A stretch of DNA of 60,000 bases from Cryptomeria japonica (lineage: Eukaryota; Streptophyta; Pinopsida; Cupressales; Cupressaceae), in contig NC_081413.1 of the NCBI RefSeq assembly GCF_030272615.1, positions 552,263,136 through 552,323,135 on the forward strand. The letters run 5' to 3'. A program made the translations under genes and the position numbers. Below, one piece after another: positions 35,361-45,707 of the stretch. The notes beneath the pieces are model-generated. The model was not told the origin of the DNA and did not search any database. It saw only the letters and a program-made list of their open reading frames with translations. Numbering within the stretch: the first letter of the stretch is position 1; each line of letters begins with the position of its first letter.

Positions 35361-35970
35361 ATGAAAGGCGACATCGAGGTGCTCTTGAGGTACAAACATC
35401 TAGAGAAACAATGGGGGTCCAAGGAACTTCCTGCAATAAACACTGATTTTTGTGTTAATGAGAGGATATATTGTGCAACACCTTTGTCATTACATGGTTT
35501 GGGCCTATTTTCCATGGATGATATAAAGGTCTATTACAACAAAGTTGATGAATTGATGGAGCATGTCAGACCTTGTTACAATTATAAAATTGGATGCAGA
35601 TTGTTCGATAAAAAAAAAGTATGCATAGGTATGCACTATCAACAAATTATATACAACAAAAAGATAATGATCAAAGTAAATGAGTGGTTGCATAAATTGA
35701 TGGAAGGCCAAAAGAAACAGGGAATATTGCAGGTTTTATAAATAGTACGCAACCGGGGTAAACTAATAAGAAACCCAATTGCATATTTGAGGTGCACGAG
35801 GGAAATCATGTATTCATATGTGTGATAAAATAAATAAGTGCAGAGGAAGAGCCACTAATTGATTACAATTTGAACTGTATAGATACAAACAAAGTTACTA
35901 ACATGGGGGTGGTACGTACTATATACCATTTAAACCAACTTCCAATTAATGACTCCAATACACCATCTTA
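35361..35970 (+). pseudogene. SET-domain (lysine methyltransferase-like) remnant
   Basis: Frame 1 (35361-35741) has HGLGLFSMDDIK at about 35493-35528, the opening motif of a SET domain. After a frameshift, a second frame has GNIAGFINST (35720-35749), the counterpart of the SET R/NFINHS motif, then PNCIFEVHEGNHVF, and ISAEEEPLIDYNLN (about 35834-35875), the counterpart of the catalytic ExLxxDY motif, then CIDTNKVTNMGVVRTIYHLN. Two stops (about 35759 and 35829) lie inside the second frame. In working SET enzymes these parts bind S-adenosylmethionine and the target lysine. The subfamily cannot be named. It lies between the transposase gene and the Transposase_24-like exons, so it is either a captured host domain or a decayed gene of the element. 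Confidence 0.7.
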
Positions 35971-36041
35971 TTATTAAGTTTCTTTTGCTAAGTCTATTGG
36001 TTTCATTTCACTAACATGTTTGTATTTTTTCTTTGTCACAG

Positions 36042-39000
36042 GACGACCTGGATCTGTCACATAGTACAGACAGGGACGTAGGTCTTGACACTTCTACCGA
36101 GCAGGTAAACCTCATTGTAATTGTACAAATTAGATAGAAGCAAACTGTTACATTATTATGTTATTTTCTTGAATTTTTTGGAGTAATTTTGATAGTGTTA
36201 ATAATATTCTTGTCATAGATGGATGTTCGGGGAAAGGGAAAGGAACCTCCCTTACACAACACCTCAGCATAGTATTAAGCGATGATGACTACATAATCTC
36301 CACAAACCTTGTAGAAGTGATAAAAATGTGTATCACAAAAAATAATAAAGAGATTGTTGCTTTGGTATGCACAACCCCTCAGATTGATGAGATAAAAGAT
36401 AGGGTGAATCAATTGATGCAAGTAGCAGAAAACATGCGAGTAAGCAGTAATGAAAGCTTTAATTATAACAAAAGTTCAATAATGGTTTATATTTTATACT
36501 CTTTTTTTCACTAACTAATATATGTACATGTTGCTTTTATAGAATTTCATGTGTCATCATCAACTTGGTGGACATGATCAGGGTATTGCAGGTAGTGTAG
36601 GTGATGACCATGTTCTATAAATTAAAAGTACTCCTTCTTTAGACTTGTGAACTTACATTTTTAATGCTAGTGTTATTTACACAGGCCTTTCCCTGTCTAT
36701 ACTATTTCTCTCTCTTTAGAATGAATAATAATAAGTTTTGTGTGTATATATGATTGTAATAATAATTTATTAAACTGTTAATAAAGTATTTGGTTGCACA
36801 ATTAGAAGGTCTCATTTGATCTGACCTGATCACTTGTATTTTAATTTACTATTATTAAATTATATTTCAAAGTAGGGACATTACAAAGACCAATAAGACG
36901 ATGTGAAGTTTAACAACATGAGATAGCACATCGAAGCAATCTAAATAAATAGATTCCATGGACTATCTTTTGTAAGGACTATACTAGTTTATCACTTACA
37001 CAACCCTCTTGTCACAAATTTCCATACTTTTGTCCTGCATCAAAACCTACCTCCTTATTCTCCTTCATACTATTGTATCATTAAGATTAGAATTGAACAC
37101 TTAATAAAGGTTCATATTTATTTACAACTCTTAATAAAGGTTCATCCTTGCTTACAATTCTTGCAGTTTTCATATATTGAATGTATTATTCTTCAGGTCC
37201 TGCCAATGTTTTTGTGGAAAGGCTGCCTCATTCGAGGTTATCCCCATCTGTATTGTCGACTATAATATCGACAACAGGCAGCATACAGATGTCCTCTACT
37301 TCTCATCATGTTGACCCGTCCACTGTTGGTAGATCCCTCTTTTTCTCTCTTTTGTTATGTGTTTATTTCCCTTGAAGTGTTCTTTCTTGGGGGCATTTCA
37401 TAGTGGATTCATTTTCTGCAGCAGGAGATGCACATGAGGATGCGCTAGAGGTGAATACTAGTGATAACATACCATCATTTCCTAGATCTTCCCGTATTAC
37501 TAGTGTGGGAATGTTGCAGACCACATTGGTGGTGAGTGATGAAGAATTGATTCCCTTGAAGATACAAAAGGTTCCAGGTACTTTAAAATTATTATTATAT
37601 ATAGTTTAATTATAATTTACTTGCAAATCACTCGTTTTGGACTAATTATCCCATGATTTTTTTGTAGGAAATGATATTTTTTATAAAAAATCTTAATGAC
37701 ATTGCATTGCAGATGTTTGGGCCCACCATACGTAAAAGGTGGAACATCATATGTGAACTAACCCTAATTCACTATTTTTATTTCACATCATTTTCCTTTG
37801 ATCCATTTCTTGAACTATATTAAAGGTAGCTTCAGTTCATTTCTGAATCTAATAGGTTTGTTTTTCCTTAAAAGGTGGAATGACCAAGAAAATAGGTTAA
37901 AAGATGAACTCACAAACCATATGGTTGAGTTGTTTAGAAATGACACATTCAACAAAATCAAGTTCCTTGAAAAAGATTGCACATATCTAAAGTATATGAG
38001 GGACTAGTACAGGACACATTTAGAGAAGAACGTAAAGTACGATCATCCCCCCATGATTCCAGAGAGTGAGTGGAAGGACCAGATTTTGGATGCAAAGGAG
38101 AGAATTGAAAGGAAAAAGGGAAATACACCACTAGATGCCAGAAGAAGGTATGTGATACTATTAAAAATGTAATTTTGTACTAATTACTCTTTATATTTAT
38201 ATAATCTAACATATTTCAAACTTTTCATAGACTGAGTGACATGTCAAAGGAAACCAAGGCAAGACAAGAAAAGCACGTGCAACACAAACTTGGCTTTGGT
38301 GGTTATATGAAACTTGCCGTATTAATTGTAAGAATCAGTAAATGAAATATCGCATCTAAATATTTATAAATTGCAAATAGTTTTTTTATCAAACAATACA
38401 AGAAAAATTCATGATACTAAACAAAAATGCAGGACTCTTATTTCAATAGAGCGCCCACAAAAGATGACAAGAGAATTGCGTACCAGCAAGGCTATACAAC
38501 CATGGTTGAATGGCTATGAGAATTGAGCTGGCAAACATGAGATTCTGGTGCATCCGTCACACAGGTAAATAAGCTATATGAAAATAATTTCAAATTGAAT
38601 ACCTTACCAATAATCTATTTGATGTTAAGTTCCAACATAAAGTGAATTTATTTGTTTGAATTAATAAAGCAATTATAACAATGCACATGACATTGAAATG
38701 CAACCTAATAATCGTGGAACACAACCTCCACATGAAGGTCCAAATGTGCATCCTAGTAGTGGAGGTATTCATTTTCTATTCAATTTTTTTATGTAATTAT
38801 TAATACAAATAAACATCTTAAATTGTAATTGGTGTAGAAATTAATGTAACCTTTTTTGTTAATATTTTAGAGCATGTAGTCAGTGGTGACCAAGTAGAGC
38901 ATGATCCAGGTAGACAACATCAGGAACATGATGTTCCCCAGTCAGGTAAAGAGGACCATCTTTATTCCTTTAAACATATTTAATTGCAATTTGTGTATTT

Positions 39001-39350
39001 ATTAATGTAACCTTTCATATTTCAACTCTAGAGGATCTAGAGGGTGTTCAGCATGTTGAGGTTGAGGCTAGACAAAATGATTTCGCAGATGATGTGGCCC
39101 CATCAGGTAAGAGTGTAGTTCTTTAAATTAATTAAATACTTGTAAGAAAAATAAAAAATGATTTGAATTCAACCCATTTATTTGTTATTGCAGAGGACCC
39201 CCCTTTGCATCAGTGTCCTCATCCTCGGAAGAGGACTAGGCATACATTGATATCATGAGAAGAGGGTAGAACAACTGAAGAGGGGGGAAGTGATGAAGAA
39301 AATGATGCTCCACTTAGACTTTTCATAGCTTCAAAAAAAGAAATGATTGT
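36042..39350 (+). pseudogene. Second transposon gene, about 12 small exons (Transposase_24-like)
   Basis: Segments bordered by AG and GT: 36042-36104, 36219-36439, 36543-36591, 37197-37328, 37425-37577, 37713-about 37740, 37875-38147, 38231-38327, 38433-38564, 38670-38764, 38871-38945, 39032-39106 and 39194 onward. The 37875-38147 segment reads RWNDQENRLKDELTNHMVEL, a stop, then YRTHLEKNVKYDHPPMIPES and EWKDQI. The next contains MSKETKARQEKHVQHKLGFG. Together they resemble the plant Transposase_24 (Ptta/En/Spm) domain. The following exons are acidic (EDLEGVQHVEVEARQ, then EDPPLHQCPHPRKRTRH, with a basic nuclear-localisation-like end). Stops break the frame, so it is not working. Confidence 0.55.
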
Positions 39351-39380
39351 AATCTACATTATTTGATAATGACTGATTTT

Positions 39381-39580
39381 TATGTGTTAATGAATGTAAT
39401 TATATGTTAATGAATGTAATTATATGCTAATGAATGTTCATGAATGATATGTGTTAATTAATATTGATGAATGTTGCATGTTAATGAGTGTTAATGAATG
39501 TTATGTGTTATTTAATGTTATGTGATAATAAATGAATGCTATATTTTATTAATGGATGAAACAATGAATGAATTTTAGAT
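39381..39580 (+). repeat. TGTTAATGAATG minisatellite
   Basis: Many imperfect copies of a 12-15 bp word (TGTTAATGAATGTAAT and shortened forms) fill about 200 bp just past the last putative exon of the transposon. Confidence 0.75.
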
Positions 39581-39628
39581 GCTAACAAGGAATTTAGAGT
39601 GATGTTAAGGGGGGGGGGAGGGAGAAAT

Positions 39629-39701
39629 GAGCTTCCACCTTCACTTGGTTGGCCTTGTTAAGTAGAGAATATTAAACTATTCTCAAAACCAAGCGAAGCT
39701 C
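39629..39701. repeat. Imperfect nested inverted repeat near the transposon edge
   Basis: GAGCTTC...CTTGGTT (39629-39650) pairs imperfectly with AACCAAGCGAAGCTC (39687-39701). Inside it GAGAATA (39665-39671) pairs exactly with TATTCTC (39678-39684). A run of ten G lies just left (39609-39618). It could be a subterminal region of the transposon. Confidence 0.5.
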
Positions 39702-39946
39702 AATATGATAACACAATTTTCAATATTTCATTATGTTGCACAGTTAATCTTATTGAATAATGTATATTGAATCTTATTTGCAGGGTCAAATGGAGCCAAC
39801 ACGAACAACAATACCACAAGTAAGTGGTTTGTTTTTTAATTTTTTTTTTCATGATAATCTCGAAAGGTTCATCTGTAGTGTTATGTGTAAATATGAAGGT
39901 GAGAAATTTATATTTTTTGTGTTCTAATATTTATTTTTTGTTCCAG

Positions 39947-40735
39947 GTGGATGACTTGGAAGAGGTCACCAATTACTATCAAAATAGGGGTTGCTTTGAT
40001 GAACTCATATCTATGATTGTGATGAGAAACAACACTAGAAGGAACTTACATATTTATATATTCAAGATGATGAATATGATAATGCTTCCACTACTATCAT
40101 GAACCATTCTCCAAAGGCATGGGATCATATGTAATTCAAAGATGTTGTAGTTAAAGTGGTGAATGTTGAATTGTACTACAAATCTTTACACTTTTATTTG
40201 CAAGAACACCCAGATCTTATTAATGACCTCTTGAATGTCCTTGCCCTTTTAGACCACACACGAGTGGTTGAAATCATGTGTAAGGTATGACTCTAAACTC
40301 TTTTATTCTATTACTATTTTTAGGATTACCAAGATCTCTTTCACTTGAGTATTAAGTTTTTCTAGATGTTCTCTTTAGCAACTATTTGGTTTGGAAAAAT
40401 TTCATTAGTATCTTTTGTTCTGTTGTATTTGTTATCCACACTCGACATCTCCGTCTTGTGAAGCCGTACATGGTTGCAGTACAGAGCAACAATGTAGGTG
40501 TTGTTAATGAGGCTTTGAATGGAACTGATGTAGAAGAGTAATATTATGATAGGCTTTGAGAATATATAGATATGCATGATAACTTTGACTAGATAGGACT
40601 TGCTCAAAGGGTGAGAGGAACTTCTTTATTGGTTCTTTCATTTAAGTTAAAGTCGGATGAAATTTAGCATTTGAATAGTTTTCTAATGATCTTCAATTTC
40701 AATTAGGTTGAGAAACATTAATTTCTTGAATTCTA
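39947..40735 (+). pseudogene. Clathrin heavy chain pseudogene, middle exons
   Basis: Clathrin heavy chain forms the legs of the coat triskelion. Exon 39947-40284 starts after TTCCAG with VDDLEEVTNYYQNRGCFDEL, skips a stretch of the known protein, then in another frame gives [20 protein letters not shown] and [20 protein letters not shown]. Exon 40446-40610 gives [18 protein letters not shown] and EYIDMHDNFD with three stops. Exon 40707-40735 gives VEKH, a stop, then FLEF, where it breaks off. Introns with GT/AG sites remain, so this is a copy of genomic DNA and not a processed copy. The gene is interrupted here by element B and resumes at 45708. Confidence 0.93.
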
Positions 40736-41625
40736 GTTAAAGGCTTTTCTATAGCAAATTTTTGAGGAGGCAAATGATTCTTGAATTCTGTCTGGTTATA
40801 TTTATTGCTTGCTGAAAATTATGAAATGCTTACTTATAAATGTTTATGAAGTTATTCCTGTATAAATTAAAAGTATGATTCCTTGATGAAGATTGCTTCT
40901 GAAAATACCTAATTTAATTATATCATATCATCAACAAACCAGTGCCTTCATGCCTTATTGATTTCAGACTATTTCAAATTGAAAGATCCTACGGATAACC
41001 ATGGAGGCAGTTTTAATAACTTGTTTTCAAAACAAGACCATCACATAAAAAACATCTATATGGATTGTAACTGAAATATAAATGTAGTTAGTCTTATTGA
41101 ATTATAAATTTTCTCTGAAAGACCAATAAGACAATTTGAAACTTGCCAACCAACCTTTCAAACTAATTCTCAAACTAAATATTAGTCTGAATCACAATAG
41201 CATAAGATAGAACATTGACACAATATAATTAAATAGATTTATCACATGGAACTAATCAATCAATTGTAAAGCATATACCATTCAGAATGAAGAACACTTG
41301 AAATTTATATTGAAAATAGATAATCAAACTAGTTGATTTCAATATGTATCATCCATCAACTTTGATACTTCCCAAAAAAAACTACATAAGTGTTGTATAC
41401 AATTGTCTTGATAAGATCATAAAACTTGAGGTATCTCCCCCACTTGTTCTAAAAGATCCTCCATTTATAGATGATGATTCAGTTTGAAAGTGAAAGGGCA
41501 TACCCTTTCATTAAAACTAAAACTAACAAAAACTAACTAAAAACTAACTTCCTAAAACCTGTCTTTACAATATGAATATATTATAAAAACATAGAAAAAA
41601 ATGACTCTGGTCTCCAGCTTAGACA

Positions 41626-44552
41626 TCAGGTCTGGTCTCCCAGCATCTTGCCGCACTTCTGGATATGCTTTAAGTACTTCTCTGACTTATATGTGTCTGC
41701 ATCGTGGATGATATCCCTGACAATGACTTCTAACGTGACAAAGTTTTCCATCTATTTCACACTCTCTTTCAATTCAATTCCATCAATTTGGGCAATATCA
41801 AGGGCATCATTGAGAAGACTACAACATTCTGAGATCCATACATATTTATCCTTTATCTTACCATTTCGATCAATTAACTCTAGGAAACCATGCTAAACAG
41901 TTTCTTTGCATTCATCATATTAAAATTGTAATTGTTCATCAAATTTATTGTGTTTAGCCAACAACCTCTTTATTTTTTCATTTTCTTTTGTTTCCACTTT
42001 GTCCATTGTTTTATCATGCAACCTTGTTCCCAATATGTTTGAAATTCTGTTGTGTGAAACTGCATTATCCATGTTCTTTTGAAACACTATCCAGAATTCT
42101 TTCAGAAAGCCTTGTAAAACCTCAAATCTTTTAGTTAGTAATACACCAACACCTCTGCCCTCACACTTCACATCTGTTTTAATATCCTTTTATTTTCTTG
42201 TTGCAACTCGTCACATTTTTTCTTCCATTGAGAGCTATCTGGAGTAAGAAGTTGCCCACTTCTCCTTAGTGTTTCTTCATACAACGCTTCATACCAGTTC
42301 CTCTCCCTCACTACTCTGACCATATATGCTTTATTGAATTTTGAAATATCCACTTTGATATCAACATAAACAATTGGAATCAATTTCACCAATTTTTAGT
42401 TTCAACATATGGCCAAAGGCCTTGTCAACATCAATGATCTTTGGTCTATTGTGGGGAGGGTACAGAGCCCATAACCTCAAAGATTCCTCATCCTGATCAA
42501 ATATTGAACCAATATACACATCATTTACACCTTGTATATCCAATTTGAATTCCTTGTTTTATGAATGCAATAAATTGTCAAAGATAAAAGAAGCACTTAG
42601 GTCCCATCCGGGAAACAAAATCACCCCAGCCTCTATAAGATGTTGCCTCCCCTTTTGAGGGGTCATTGTGGTTATCTCTACATCAATTTTCTCTTTTAAT
42701 TTCCTTAACAACTCAGCCTCATTATCAAGCGTTATGTTGGGAATAGAGTCCCTCAATTTCTTCCCTTTAAAATTGTACAAGAATGTTTTAAATTCTTTGG
42801 AATGAATAAAAATATCATCAGCAACAAAAGTAGAAAATACTCTAACTGAGAGTCGACATGAACTTCTAATGTTGTCTCTATTTTGTCCCTACATATTTGC
42901 CTCTTCTTCCTTCTCTGGCACTTGCCATATAGAGACAACTGCATTCTCATCAGATTCACTTTCTCCCTCCTCCTCGATTTCAATTTCTTCGAGTCTCCAT
43001 CTCTTTTTTGCCAGTTCATTATTCAGTTGATCAATTACCTCTGTGGCCTCTACATCCTCGATGTTCTTGAAGATATCTTCAGCCTCAATACTGACATCCA
43101 GATAACCTCCCAAGTTTTGGCTCTTCTTGCAAGACTGAATGTATCCTTTAGGATCATAATTTTTCCTGCCATAATGCTCATACAAATTGTATTCTTCTAG
43201 TAGCTTCTTATCAATTATTTTGTAAGCTTTGGTTGACACTATGGTGAGATCACCAAAACTTAGTTTCTCAGGTAGGAAGGTTTGCTTACGCATATCTGCA
43301 AAATGTTTAGCATTGGACACACTCAATTGCCTCACAATCCCTAGATAAGTTATTCTATCTGGTACTAGTTTTGGCAGCATGTAGGGTATCCCCTCAAATC
43401 CATATACTCTAAAACATGTAAAATCCTTATTCACAAACCAATCCCCCCAATTATGATAAAAAATGTGTCTTTCATCATAATCCCTGGGTCTTAGGAACCA
43501 GAGATAGACCCTTCACATGAAATCCCATACATTCGGTACAATGGCATCACAATAAGTTCTTCAAACTTTATATAGTTGGACCTCATATATCGAGAATCCC
43601 AAATAGATGTCCACAATTGGACGGGCTACTCCTCACCTTCCTTGTTCTTGGTATTTAATTTTAGGCCCTCAAGCCAAAAACCCTTTACATATCCATAAAA
43701 TAACACTAGATGCATCAATAGTGAATAAAATTTGAAATTGGGATGAGTATCATCCCTAATGTTTAAAAAACCTTCATGCAACCTCTCCACCAGATATGAT
43801 GCATAGTCAAAAGGCCTAGGTTCATACATTTGTATATCAGAGGCTAACACCAATGGCCTAGTGCTTGTCAGATTAGGCACCTCCACCCCTCCTACTTGAC
43901 CACATGACATATATGTGTACTGCAAGTAGTGTCTAAACAAATCATTGTTGAATGGTGGCCCATCTTCCTCTATTAATTTTCATGTCCGCCTCTTGTGAAT
44001 GGTAAATTTCCAGCCGATATATGTAGTGTCCATTCTAAGGTACTCTTCCTCCAACTCAATAAAGGACAAGGGCTTATCAGGACTGGGGTCTAAATTGAAA
44101 ACCTCATTTATGGTACCTGTAGAAAATCTAATAAATGCTTCCCCATTTGGGAGCTGAATGTACCTCTTCACTGAATTATAATTCCTCACCAAAACCTCTA
44201 GCAATCTTATGTTTACAAAAACATTGGGGACTGTTAGCTTACCTAAATTTGTCATCCAAGGATTGCAGAGCGACATCTCCTTGCTCCTTATCAAATTGTG
44301 GAACATAAACAGTTCATGTCCCCTTACCTTGGTCCAGACATCTCTGACCTCTCTATACTTGTCTTCTAATTGGTCTCTCCTTGGTAGGTGTTGCTTCGAC
44401 CTTCTGGGTTTTGGGTCGGGTGTCTACATTTGGTTTGTCATTGCTTGGTTTAACTTCTTGACTAGAGGCACCTCTTCAATTTTTCCTTTCTTCGCCTTAG
44501 AGTTAGGGATCTTGGCTACCTTCTTCTTTCCTGTTGAACTGGAAGCTTCCAT
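41626..44552 (-). pseudogene. Unknown ~975-codon intronless gene, copy B (broken)
   Basis: The same family as 3000-5941, on the same strand. It begins at an ATG at 44552 (MEASSSTGKKKVAKIPNSKA, a basic N-terminus) and ends at TGA 41626-41628 after KCGKMLGDQT. The surviving blocks are 44306-43980 (RFSTGTINEVFNLDPSPDKP, LRMDTTYIGWKF), 43940-43626 (MFRHYLQYTYMSCGQVGGVE, MYEPRPFDYASYLVERLHEG), 43434-42889, 42780-42361 (TPQKGRQHLIEAGVILFPGW, RPKIIDVDKAFGHMLKLK) and 42392-41920 (QWKKKCDELQQENKRILKQM, KRFEVLQGFLKEFWIVFQKN). An acidic patch near 42980 is stronger than in copy A. The predicted coiled coil lies in the last third. Differences from copy A fall largely at third codon positions in the blocks I compared. 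The function is unknown. Confidence 0.72.
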
Positions 44553-45021
44553 TTTTGCAATTACAATCCTCTGCTCTATTTTTCAAAGGCATAATGTATT
44601 CTATCTATGTATTCTTCTTTCAACAACGCAATATTTAGACAAGGCAATTTCTAGCTCCACCGTATTCTTTTGCAATAATGAACTTCTCATAAAATTTGCC
44701 TCGTGCAAATTATAGATGCATCTACTGCAAGTATTAAATAGAAGTCTTTTAAAAAAATTGGTTTTGAATTCTGATATGACAATGGCTAGTCGACATATGT
44801 CTCCCCAATGAATATTTCCCTTTTGGCACTCTCTGAATATCCCTTTATCTTCTTTGACATCTTACTTTCTCTTATCAGGATACCTTAAGTTGATAAATCC
44901 TTTTCCTCCTCATCGGTATATCTCAAACTGATATTCTCATCAGGTGTCGGGTGAGCTCATTCAACGTTAGATCGTGATAGGCATTGTTTCCCCGATAGGC
45001 TTCACTATCGACATAGATCTT

Positions 45022-45465
45022 CCCGATGTAACTGACTTCATCGCCATGAGTCTTCCCAATAGTTTCTTCACTCCACTCAACCAGTCTGCTCCTTCATCGG
45101 GTATCGGGGTAATCTGAAATGAAGCATATCGATAAGATAAATCTTCCTGATAGAGTATATTTCATCTGTACATGTTTCACCGATGATTTCTTTGGTCGTT
45201 GGGGTGGCTCAAAGTAACACATACTGATATCTTTGATTATACCGATGCAATTGGCTTCATCGCCATGAGTCTTCTTGATAGTGTCTTCGCTTTGCTCAAT
45301 CAGTCTGCTCCTTCATCGGGTATCAGGGTAATCTGAAATGAAACATATCGATAAGCAAAGTCTTCCCAATAGAGTATGTTCCATCAATATATTTTTCACC
45401 GATGATTTCTCCAGGCATCGGATGGCTCAAAGTAACACATACCGATCGCTTTGGCTATACTGATG
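45022..45465. repeat. 220-bp tandem duplication upstream of unknown gene B
   Basis: Units begin at 45022 and 45242, each with CCGATG-AA-TG-CTTCATCGCC, CAGTCTGCTCCTTCATCGGG and CATATCGATAAG. They continue the CATCGG-rich character of the 5' region. Element A does not show the duplication. Confidence 0.8.
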
Positions 45466-45707
45466 GAATCTTCTTTTCACCACTCTTATTGGTATGTCTT
45501 ACCAATACCCTAGTCGGGAATTGGCAAGATAATTCTCCACTGCTGCTGCTAGTGTTTACAATGTTGATGGGTCATATCGGTATAGTTTTTGCCAATGCAT
45601 CAATTCTCCTCAACTTTTCTCCTTGATCGGTATAAATTTTGTCGATGAGTACAACTCCGACTTGCTATACTCTGTCATCAATATATGGTATCCCGATGCC
45701 TCCTCAC

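Larger units (their letters stand above)
29846..39710 (+). mobile_element. En/Spm (CACTA) type DNA transposon, decayed, ends not found
   Basis: It carries a TNP2-like transposase gene (29846-34258) followed by a second multi-exon region (34660-39350) containing a SET remnant and a segment like Transposase_24. That is the gene order of En/Spm-type elements. An imperfect inverted repeat at 39629-39701 and a T-rich minisatellite at 39381-39580 lie near the right edge. No CACTA terminal inverted repeat pair was found; the 5' terminus may lie left of the gypsy insertion (before 7798) or be lost. The edges given are those of the recognisable content. Confidence 0.7.
40736..45707 (-). mobile_element. 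Element B: second copy of the unclassified element, inside the clathrin pseudogene
   Basis: Clathrin sequence stops at about 40735 and resumes at about 45708. The stretch between is collinear with element A (about 2100-6640). Roughly 35 codons of clathrin exon are missing at the junction, so the insertion came with a deletion, or the edges have decayed. No target duplication or terminal repeat was found. It contains the second unknown gene, its conserved 3' flank (40820-41625) and a CATCGG-rich 5' region with a 220-bp duplication. Confidence 0.65.
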
